Shown piece by piece: positions 8,532 through 15,439 of a DNA stretch of 64,000 nucleotides. Numbering within the stretch: the stretch's first letter is position 1; each line of letters opens with the position of its first letter. The notes under the pieces are model-generated. The model was not told the origin of the DNA. It ran no database searches and saw nothing but the letters and a program-made list of their open reading frames with translations. The stretch comes from Bifidobacterium sp. (GTDB lineage Bacteria; Actinomycetota; Actinomycetes; Actinomycetales; Bifidobacteriaceae): NCBI GenBank assembly GCA_022649135.1, contig JALCNP010000005.1, positions 62,001 to 126,000 on the forward strand, read 5' to 3'. A program made the position numbers and the translations under genes.

Positions 8532-9172
8532 CGTTCTTTCCCGTTTCTTTCGGCGGCGTCGTCTCCGATGGTTGGGAAGGCATTGAGTTGGATGGAGAAG
8601 GCGCGGACGTCCGTGGAATTCGAATGTCCGGCGGAGAGCCCCAGAGGATGGGCGTGCATGGCGTCCACAAGGATTTTCTGGATTTTCCCGACGAGCTCCC
8701 TCGCCTCATCGGCGTTGACGCGCATGACGAAACCGCTTGTCGTGTAGATGTCTCGCCACGTCGGCGGCAGGGTTATCCAGCGTTGCGAGGCGTCAAGCAG
8801 CTGGCGGGAGAACTCGGTTGCGATGACCTGTTGGAAGGCGTCGAGTGTATCGATTTCGCCGCTGTCGTCGCGCTCGTCCCCGGTGGGAGCATGCGTGACG
8901 GTGGACAGTTGGCTGGCTCTCCAGAACAGCCGCCTGCCCGAGGACATGGAGCCGTCTTTTTCGATGAACCCGTATTTTGCGAGCATGCGCAGATGATAGC
9001 TGGTCGAGCCGGTGTTGAGATGCGTGGTGTGTGCCAATTGGGTCGCCGTTTGCGGGCCGTTGAGCCGCAGAAGGCCGAGAAGGCGCAGTCGTATGGGGTG
9101 GGTGAGTGCCTTGAGTTGTTCGGGTGAGGGGACGATGGCCGTTGCATCGGCATCCTGTGTGATGGTCGTCAT
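8528..9172 (-). CDS. ArsR-like winged-helix transcriptional regulator
   Basis: Regulator of about 214 residues; residues 20-90 form an ArsR-type winged helix (LKALTHPIRLRLLGLL, then TGSTSYHLRMLAKYGFIEKD). The C-terminal half is a poorly conserved ligand domain seen in many actinobacterial regulators of exporters. Start set at 9172: on this strand TTGCAT (9208-9203), a 17-base gap, TATATT (9185-9180) and seven bases lead straight to this ATG, fitting a leaderless mRNA, and no ribosome site precedes any alternative start. Three ATGCAAATA repeats overlap the promoter and are probably its own operator. Coupled to the downstream MFS gene. Confidence 0.83.
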   Translation of the reverse strand: MTTITQDADATAIVPSPEQLKALTHPIRLRLLGLLRLNGPQTATQLAHTTHLNTGSTSYHLRMLAKYGFIEKDGSMSSGRRLFWRASQLSTVTHAPTGDERDDSGEIDTLDAFQQVIATEFSRQLLDASQRWITLPPTWRDIYTTSGFVMRVNADEARELVGKIQKILVDAMHAHPLGLSAGHSNSTDVRAFSIQLNAFPTIGDDAAERNGKER

Positions 9173-9174
9173 GT

Positions 9175-9211
9175 ATGCAAATATAGTCATGCAAATAAAT
9201 CTATGCAAATA
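9175..9211. promoter_or_regulatory. Three ATGCAAATA direct repeats at 14-base period
   Basis: Identical copies at 9175-9183, 9189-9197 and 9203-9211, exactly 14 bases apart. They cover the -35, the spacer and the region between -10 and start codon of the ArsR-like gene. Likely an operator for cooperative binding. Confidence 0.6.
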
Positions 9212-9445
9212 AACATGTGCATGTGGTGTGTGTCATGTGGCGTGTGAGTGCATCGGTGGTGCGTGTCGGGTGTGAGGCGGGCGCATGCTTGACGTGGTGG
9301 CTGAAGGGCGGGTGCGGCTGCCCCCGTGGCCGAGAATGGCGAATTCGGTGTGTGGCCTTCCGTCTGCGTCGTGAATTCACCATTCGGCCACGGGGGAGTG
9401 GCACGCCGGGGCCCGGCTCGGAGCCCGTGGTCTGTGGGGTGCGGA

Positions 9446-10168
9446 TTATGCCAGACTCGCGCCGCCTTCGACGTGAATGGTCTCGCCGGTCACGAATCCG
9501 GCGGAGAGCAGCCACAGGGCGGTGTCGACGATGTCCCTGTTGATTCCCACCCTTCCGGCAAGCGTGCCGGCGGCCGCCTCTTTCATGAACGCCTGTTTGC
9601 CGGCGCCCATCGAATCCCAGCTGCCCGAGTCCGTGATTCCCGGGGAGATCGCATTGACCCGAATGGGGGCGAGCTCGTGCGCCAGATGCCTGGCCGTGAA
9701 GGCCACCGCTCCATTGGAGATGCCCATGATCGAATAGTCTCGTTCCGGTTTCCATGCGGCGACCCCGGAAAACAGCGTGATCGAGCCTGTGGCCGGCAGC
9801 ACGTCGGCGGTGTGTTTGGCGAGCATAAGCGGTCCGATCACCTTCGTTTCGAAGGCGGCGGCGACTTTGTCGTGGTCCAGCTCGGTGACGGGGACATTGT
9901 GATGAGCCGATGCCATGACGATGATATGGTCTATCGGGCCGATGTCGTGCAATGCCGTGATGATGGATTCCTCGTCGGTGATGTCGATCGTCGTCCAGAG
10001 GCCCCCGGGGATCGTCGCCGACGCCCTCTGCGCCTTCTGCGCTTTCCTCGCGCCGATGATCACCGTTGCCCCTGCCCGGGCCGCCTCCTGTGCTATGGCG
10101 AATCCGATGTCGCGGCTTCCTCCGATGACGAGGATGCGCTGTCCCGTGATGTTTTCGGCTGTTGACAT
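9446..10168 (-). CDS. Atypical SDR-family oxidoreductase
   Basis: A 240-residue Rossmann-fold protein. The N-terminal nucleotide-binding motif reads GGSRDIGFAIA with an Arg in the next strand (GARKAQKA), suggesting NADP(H) preference. The catalytic YxxxK is not intact: the aligned region is DYSIMGISNGAVAFTARHL, where Asn occupies the expected Lys position, so activity may differ from classical SDRs or be lost. The C-terminus (GFVTGETIHVEGGASLA) is typical. Start chosen at 10168 because AAGGAGAG precedes it; a longer upstream reading frame has no such site. It stands alone, with a palindrome at 10443-10458 in its upstream region. Confidence 0.78.
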   Translation of the reverse strand: MSTAENITGQRILVIGGSRDIGFAIAQEAARAGATVIIGARKAQKAQRASATIPGGLWTTIDITDEESIITALHDIGPIDHIIVMASAHHNVPVTELDHDKVAAAFETKVIGPLMLAKHTADVLPATGSITLFSGVAAWKPERDYSIMGISNGAVAFTARHLAHELAPIRVNAISPGITDSGSWDSMGAGKQAFMKEAAAGTLAGRVGINRDIVDTALWLLSAGFVTGETIHVEGGASLA

Positions 10169-10442
10169 GATGCTCTCCTTCATTGTGTTTGTGTGGTGAT
10201 GGGGTGGCGATGGTTTCGCATGCCATGGGTGAAGCGTCGTGCGGGATGCCTCGGACCGTCGGGCGTATGGCGGGTTCGGACGGTGTGGTTTCTGGTGGGT
10301 GGATGGCCGCTGTGGGGCGGTGGAGGGGACGGCGATGGCATCTGCTCGCGGCGACTCACTCAGAATACAGCAATACCCCGCGTATGCAAGAAAATGCTTT
10401 TTGCTCGCAAACCGCAGAAGCGCAACGTTTCCATAGTCACTA

Positions 10443-10458
10443 GACGAATGAGTTCGTC
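10443..10458. promoter_or_regulatory. Palindrome upstream of SDR gene
   Basis: Inverted repeat GACGAA-TGAG-TTCGTC with perfect 6-base arms, in AT-richer surroundings about 280 bases before the SDR start. A possible binding site of an unlinked regulator. Confidence 0.35.
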
Positions 10459-10764
10459 GTAAGCGTAACGATATGTTTCCGCAGGTTCCTCGGCGGGTGC
10501 CTGAGGCCGATGCCGGGGACAGTGCCCGTCGGTCACGGCGCGCGAACGGGCTGGTTCTTCCCGGGGTCGGACGGGGGTCGCCGGCATACGCGAGCTTCGC
10601 GGACGAACTCCCCGAATGGCTGTCGAGGATTCGAGGCGCTCTGATTCGATTCCCGGGGGGTGGATGTCGCGATGCGTCGCGCCGATCGCCGATGTCGGGT
10701 GTGACGGGGGATTGGTGTGCTGCCTGCCGCGGGCGGTGGGAGGGCGCCATGCTGGAAATTGGTT

Positions 10765-10793
10765 TTGACCGTTGTTCTCGGTAGTGTGATTAT
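10765..10793 (+). promoter_or_regulatory. Promoter of the LacI-family gene
   Basis: TTGACC (10765-10770) and GATTAT (10788-10793) with a 17-base spacer, about 50 bases before the start codon. Confidence 0.45.
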
Positions 10794-10846
10794 GCCTGGC
10801 CGGATGGGTCGGCCGGAAGCAGGGTTAGGCAGATGGGACGGGATTG

Positions 10847-11872
10847 ATGACAGGGATCAAGGATGTCGCTCGAAGGGCCGGGGTGTCCATCAGCACGGTG
10901 TCGTATGTCATGTCCGGCAAGCGTTCCGTTCGGGGTGAGACAAAGAGGAAGGTTATGCAGGCCGCGCGCGACTTGCATTATTCGCCGAATGCCGGCGCCA
11001 GGATGCTGCGGGGCGATCGAACGGGCATCCTGGCACTGAGCGATCCCATTCATCCCGACACGGACTATGCGAACTATTCGGGGTACATGCTGGAGGTCGC
11101 AAAACGTGCTCATGCCTTGGGGTATGACGTTCTGCTGCTTACCGGTGAGAACATGTCCGGCGAGATCGGCAGGGTGTGCGATTCGCAGCTGGTGGATGGC
11201 GTCGTCCTTCTTGACGTCGATATGGTTGACGACAGGGTTGAGATGGCGGAGCACAGCACGGTGCCGTATGTTTCGATAGGCTATCCGCGCAATGTCGCTG
11301 CGCTGCGGTGCGTCGACCTGGATTTTGCCATGATGGGACGAATCGCCATCGACAAGGTGGCGGAACAGGGTCATCGGACATGTCTCTTTTTCGGGCCTGC
11401 GGCTTCGGTGTATGAACGCGGCTCAAATTTTGTCGTACGCGTTCTTGAATCGCTGTCGCGCAGGGCGCGTGAACGTGGCGTGACGCTGGGGACATATCGT
11501 GTCGAGGGCGATGCGCCCGAGAGCGTCCATTCGGTTGTCAACCGGGCGTTTGAGGAGCATCCCGACGCAACCGCGATAATCGCCCAGACGGGGCTCGAGT
11601 TTTTGAACAACGCCATTGCGTGCGTGCACGAGTCCGGAAGGAGAATTCCGCAGGATGTCTCGTTTGTGACGATAGCCACCTATGGGAACGCGGATGCGCT
11701 GACCATCCCCCTCAACGAGCTTCCCCTGAGGCCTGCCATAACCTGCTCGAAGGCCGTGGATATGCTGGTGGGTGCGTTGGAGGGGAAGGGGGACCCCCTG
11801 GGCACCGTCGACCTCGTCGCCCCGGAATATATCGACAGGGGCTCCGTGGTCGTGCCCCATATGCCGGACTGA
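10847..11872 (+). CDS. LacI-family transcriptional regulator
   Basis: A 341-residue sugar-responsive repressor. Residues 1-60 carry the LacI helix-turn-helix and hinge (IKDVARRAGVSISTVSYVMSGKRSV, then YSPNAGARML); the rest is a periplasmic-binding-protein-like effector domain. It precedes the binding-protein/permease/alpha-xylosidase operon, and two matching operator-like sites occupy the promoter of that operon, so local repression relieved by a xylose-containing sugar is likely (inference). ATG at 10847 preferred over the adjacent upstream TTG. Confidence 0.9.
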   Translation: MTGIKDVARRAGVSISTVSYVMSGKRSVRGETKRKVMQAARDLHYSPNAGARMLRGDRTGILALSDPIHPDTDYANYSGYMLEVAKRAHALGYDVLLLTGENMSGEIGRVCDSQLVDGVVLLDVDMVDDRVEMAEHSTVPYVSIGYPRNVAALRCVDLDFAMMGRIAIDKVAEQGHRTCLFFGPAASVYERGSNFVVRVLESLSRRARERGVTLGTYRVEGDAPESVHSVVNRAFEEHPDATAIIAQTGLEFLNNAIACVHESGRRIPQDVSFVTIATYGNADALTIPLNELPLRPAITCSKAVDMLVGALEGKGDPLGTVDLVAPEYIDRGSVVVPHMPD

Positions 11873-11924
11873 CGGCAAAGCCGCGCCGGGCCGGCGTGAC
11901 CTTGACAAGACACGATATTTAGTA

Positions 11925-11935
11925 AAACGATTCGA
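11925..11935. promoter_or_regulatory. LacI-type operator, site 1
   Basis: AAACGATTCGA at 11925-11935, repeated exactly at 11978-11988. This copy overlaps the -35 region of the operon promoter. Confidence 0.6.
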
Positions 11936-11960
11936 CAAAATGAGAACCGTACGGTATATT
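11931..11960 (+). promoter_or_regulatory. Promoter of the alpha-xyloside operon
   Basis: TTCGAC (11931-11936) and TATATT (11955-11960), 18 bases apart, lie between the two operator copies. An additional TTGACA occurs at 11902-11907 without an obvious -10. Confidence 0.45.
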
Positions 11961-11974
11961 GTATCGTGACGTTG

Positions 11975-11988
11975 TCGAAACGATTCGA
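11975..11988. promoter_or_regulatory. LacI-type operator, site 2
   Basis: TCGAAACGATTCGA is a palindrome with TCGAA/TTCGA arms around ACGA. It lies just downstream of the presumed transcription start. Together with site 1, 53 bases upstream, it fits a two-site repression arrangement. Confidence 0.65.
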
Positions 11989-12097
11989 TTGTCGTGGAGG
12001 GCCGGCTCCTGTGCAGGTGCCCGGTCCGACCCGGAGAAACAACGAACGTTGCCTGCGTCGATTATCAGCAAAGAGGCTGTGTGGTAGGGAGGAAACA

Positions 12098-13411
12098 ATG
12101 AAGTTAGCGCGACGGCTGATTGCGGCTGGTGCCGTGATCGCAAGTTTGGGAGGACTCGTCGGTGTTGCGGGCTGCGGAAGCAGCACCGCTCAGCAGGAGA
12201 CGAAGCCGACCAGCATCAAGATCTGGGATTACGAAGAGAGCGACGGCGCGATGGGCAAGGCGTGGGCCAAGGCCATAACGATCTTCGAAAAGCAGACCGG
12301 AGTGAAGGTCGTGTTCGAGAAGAAGTCCTTTGAGCAAATACGACAGAACGCCAGTCAGATCCTCAACTCGAACGATGCTCCCGACGTCATGGAATACAAC
12401 AAGGGGAATGCGACTGCGGGGCTGCTGGCAAGCCAGGGCCTTCTGAGCAATCTCAACGGCTATGTCAAGAAATACGGATGGGACAAGAAGATCACCGGCT
12501 CTCTGGCGGCCACCGGGAAATACGATTCCAAGGGCGTCATGGGATCGGGCAATTGGTACGGCATCACGAACTACGGCGAAGATGTCATGATGTACTACAA
12601 CAAGGACATGTTCAAAAAATACGACATCGCCATTCCAACGAATATGAGCGAACTGGAATCAGCGATGCAGAAGTTCGTCGACCACGGCATCACGCCTCTT
12701 TCCGAGGCGGTCGAGGAGTACCCGTTGCAGCACCTGTGGTGGCAGCTTGTATTGCAGAAGGCCAGCAGCGAATTCATCAATTCATACGAAATGTACAAGG
12801 GAAAGGTGAATTGGCAGGGCGCGGCCACCACCTATGCCACGCAGACCATCAAGGACTGGGTGAACAAGGGCTACATCAGCAAGAACTCCACGGGTCTCAA
12901 GGCCGAGGACGCCGGGCAGAACTTCATCAAGGGCACATCCCCCATGTTCTTTTCGGGAACGTGGTGGTTCGGTCGTTTCCAGGGCGACATGGCCAATGTG
13001 AACTGGAGCGCGTCGACGTTCCCGGATGCCCGTAAGGTCCCGGGATCCTCGGGCAACATCTGGGTCATACCGGAGAATTCAAAGAAGAAGGATTATGCCG
13101 CGAAGTTCATCAACATCACGTTGAGCGAAGAGGTGCAGGATCTCATGGGCAATGCCGGAGGCGTGCCGATTGCCGCGACGTCGAGCAACATCACCGATGC
13201 CAAGAGCAAGGAGCTGATCGCATCCTTCAACAAGGTCGTGAAGAACAACCAGCTCGGCTTCTACCCGGACTGGCCGACATCCACATTCTATGATGAGCTG
13301 AATTCCTCGCTCCAGGAGCTGGTCAACGGCACAACCGGCGTCAGCGGCGTTCTCCAGGAGCTGGAGGCCAACTACAACAAGGGCGTGAAGAGCGCCGGAT
13401 ACACGAGCTAG
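12098..13411 (+). CDS. Oligosaccharide ABC transporter substrate-binding lipoprotein (family 1)
   Basis: A 437-residue solute-binding protein with a signal peptide and a lipobox VGVAGC; Cys26 is the predicted lipid attachment site. The start at 12098 follows GGGAGGAAAC; the frame stays open upstream but that part overlaps the operator region. It is followed by two permease genes and an alpha-xylosidase, so the ligand is most likely an alpha-xyloside such as isoprimeverose or a xyloglucan oligosaccharide (inference from context). Strong hairpins follow the gene at 13453-13543. Confidence 0.9.
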   Translation: MKLARRLIAAGAVIASLGGLVGVAGCGSSTAQQETKPTSIKIWDYEESDGAMGKAWAKAITIFEKQTGVKVVFEKKSFEQIRQNASQILNSNDAPDVMEYNKGNATAGLLASQGLLSNLNGYVKKYGWDKKITGSLAATGKYDSKGVMGSGNWYGITNYGEDVMMYYNKDMFKKYDIAIPTNMSELESAMQKFVDHGITPLSEAVEEYPLQHLWWQLVLQKASSEFINSYEMYKGKVNWQGAATTYATQTIKDWVNKGYISKNSTGLKAEDAGQNFIKGTSPMFFSGTWWFGRFQGDMANVNWSASTFPDARKVPGSSGNIWVIPENSKKKDYAAKFINITLSEEVQDLMGNAGGVPIAATSSNITDAKSKELIASFNKVVKNNQLGFYPDWPTSTFYDELNSSLQELVNGTTGVSGVLQELEANYNKGVKSAGYTS

Positions 13412-13452
13412 GCAGAGGCAGCTCACCGCGTCGCAGACGCGATGCCCTTCAT

Positions 13453-13543
13453 CACGCGCAGGCATGTCTTCGCGAGGTATGCCTGTGCGTGGCGATCCGC
13501 CGATCGTCTCCCGACGGCCCGTATGTTCGGTGCCGCGAGACGA
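13453..13543 (+). promoter_or_regulatory. Hairpins between binding-protein and permease genes
   Basis: CACGCGCAGGCAT (13453-13465) pairs with ATGCCTGTGCGTG (13479-13491), 13 pairs with one G-U. A second pair TCGTCTC/GAGACGA lies at 13504-13510 and 13537-13543. There is no T run, so these probably stabilise the upstream mRNA or partly attenuate transcription, giving more binding protein than permease (inference). Confidence 0.5.
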
Positions 13544-13583
13544 CGGTGTGCACGATCGAGAAGACCACCACTGGAAGTGACAA

Positions 13584-14555
13584 ATGAAAAAGCATACTCG
13601 AAAGGCGACCCCGGTTGCCGACCAGGCGACAATACGTGAACGAGGGATGTCAAGAATTCCGGGCAGCCCCTCCCGTCGATTCTGGCCATATCTGATTCCG
13701 GGATTCATCATGCTGCTCTGGATCATCATAGTTCCCGCGGCATGGAACATATATTTGAGCTTCACCAATTATCGGGGCATACGGCCCCCGGAATGGGCGG
13801 GCTTGGAGAATTGGCGAAACCTGGTGCAGGACACCACGTTCTGGACCTCGTTTAGAAATTCCATCTGGATGATTATCGCCATGGTGGTGGTGCCCATCCT
13901 CATCGGACTGGTCCTTTCCTCGCTGGTCTTTGACGTCGTGCAGAAGAAATTCGGCCCGAAAACCGCATCGACTCTTCGCGCGGTCTATTATTTCCCGCAG
14001 CTCCTCCCGATCGCGGTCGCCTCCCTGGTGATGGGTTGGATATTCCGCCCGGAAAACGGTGCTCTCAACGCGCTGCTGAAGGTCATCGGTCTGGGGGGCC
14101 TGCAGCATAATTGGCTGGGGTCGCCGGATACGGCGCTGATCTTCCTCATGCTGATCATGATATGGATCCAGCTTGGATACCCCCTCGTCATCTTCATGTC
14201 AGGGCTGCAGCGTGTGGATCCCGAGCTCTATGAGGCCGCCAGCCTTGACGGGGCCAACTGGTGGCAGCGGTTCATCGCCATCACCCTTCCCTCGATCAAG
14301 CCGGAGATCTTTGTGGTGGCCTTGACATGCACGATAGCGGCCCTCAAGGTATTCGGACCGGTGTACATGCTGACGCGAGGCGGGCCCGGCACAAGCACCA
14401 TCGTGCCTTCGTACTACTCATATACGGAATTCTTCCAGGCGCAGCAGGTCGGCTACGGCGCCGCGATCGCCACATCGCTGACCGTGGTGATTATCGTTGT
14501 CGCCATTATTTTTACCGAAGTCCAGCAGCGGGCCGAGAAGGAAGACGAGGAGTGA
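13584..14555 (+). CDS. Sugar ABC transporter permease (MalF/UgpA-like)
   Basis: A 323-residue inner-membrane permease with six predicted helices. Its EAA loop reads DPELYEAASLDGANWWQRF followed by TLPSIKP. Start ATG at 13584 after GGAAGTGA. Six bases separate it from the next permease, indicating one operon with the upstream binding protein and the downstream alpha-xylosidase. Confidence 0.9.
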   Translation: MKKHTRKATPVADQATIRERGMSRIPGSPSRRFWPYLIPGFIMLLWIIIVPAAWNIYLSFTNYRGIRPPEWAGLENWRNLVQDTTFWTSFRNSIWMIIAMVVVPILIGLVLSSLVFDVVQKKFGPKTASTLRAVYYFPQLLPIAVASLVMGWIFRPENGALNALLKVIGLGGLQHNWLGSPDTALIFLMLIMIWIQLGYPLVIFMSGLQRVDPELYEAASLDGANWWQRFIAITLPSIKPEIFVVALTCTIAALKVFGPVYMLTRGGPGTSTIVPSYYSYTEFFQAQQVGYGAAIATSLTVVIIVVAIIFTEVQQRAEKEDEE

Positions 14556-14560
14556 TCACC

Positions 14561-15439
14561 ATGATTCACACATCGATACACGCACACGGCCGTGGCGCCA
14601 TTCCCCGTGCGAAGAAGAACAGGACCTTTGGGGACGGCGTCATTCTGGCGCTGCTCATCGTGGGCGGACTCGTCATGATGTTTCCGCTCATCGTGCTGCT
14701 GCTTAACGCATTCAAGACCACTGCGGACTACAATGCCTCGGGACCGCTTTCGTGGCCTCATGAGTTCAGCCTGACCGGACTGGTGACCTTCTGGAACCGC
14801 GTCGATTTCCCTCAGAAGGTCTGGAACAGCGTGTGGACCAGCGGGCTTGTGGCTGTTCTGGCGGTGGCGCTGTCCGTGATCAACTCGTTTGCCCTGGGAA
14901 TCGGCAGGGTCAAAGGGCGCAGATGGATAATACTTCTCATCATGCTTGCCAACATGATGCCGCAGGAGGCATTGCTCTACCCGCTGTACATCATGTTCAA
15001 GAGCATGGGACTATACAATTCCCTATGGTCCATCGTCATCATCTTCACCGTTATTCAGAGCGCCTTTGGGACATATCTGTTGTCGAGCGTCTATGGGACC
15101 TTTCCCAAGGCGATTCTTGAGGCCGCGACGATTGATGGTGCAAGCCGCTGGAAGATCCTGAAGAACATCGTATTCCCCATATCGACGCCGACGCTCAGCG
15201 TCATGCTCGTGTTCTTCTTCATATGGACGTGGAACGAATACATGATACCCATGTCCTTCCTTGTCGACAATTCCACGCAGACGGTGCCCATTGCCATCAG
15301 CTCGCTCACCGGTGACCGGCTGATGGATGTGACGACCACTGCGGCCGCATCCCTGATCAGCATCGTCCCGACTCTTATCTTCTATCTCATCTTCCAGCGC
15401 ACGCTGTCGCGTGGAATTACCACAGGAGCAATAAAATAA
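14561..15439 (+). CDS. Sugar ABC transporter permease (MalG/UgpE-like)
   Basis: A 292-residue partner permease, six membrane segments, EAA loop FPKAILEAATIDGASRWKIL followed by VFPISTP. The ATG at 14561 follows GAGGAG closely. A longer frame beginning at 14261 overlaps the previous gene and is not the real start. Its stop codon overlaps the start of the alpha-xylosidase gene (TAATG at 15437-15441), which shows translational coupling of transport and hydrolysis. Confidence 0.9.
   Translation: MIHTSIHAHGRGAIPRAKKNRTFGDGVILALLIVGGLVMMFPLIVLLLNAFKTTADYNASGPLSWPHEFSLTGLVTFWNRVDFPQKVWNSVWTSGLVAVLAVALSVINSFALGIGRVKGRRWIILLIMLANMMPQEALLYPLYIMFKSMGLYNSLWSIVIIFTVIQSAFGTYLLSSVYGTFPKAILEAATIDGASRWKILKNIVFPISTPTLSVMLVFFFIWTWNEYMIPMSFLVDNSTQTVPIAISSLTGDRLMDVTTTAAASLISIVPTLIFYLIFQRTLSRGITTGAIK

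Larger units (their letters stand above)
10169..10846. other. Long intergenic region upstream of SDR and LacI genes
   Basis: About 680 bases without a gene I can support. The reading frames present are Arg/Pro-rich and look like chance frames of GC-rich DNA. It holds the palindrome at 10443-10458 and the LacI gene promoter near its right end. It may once have held a regulator of the SDR gene, but I see no recognisable remnant. Confidence 0.5.

Noticed and set aside
6847-8709. A 620-codon minus-strand frame overlapping the MFS gene
   Set aside because: Arg/His/Pro-rich, no motif, and shadows the convincingly coding MFS frame.
10473-10784. A 103-codon plus-strand frame upstream of the LacI gene
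   Set aside because: No ribosome site, Arg-rich chance composition, no motif.
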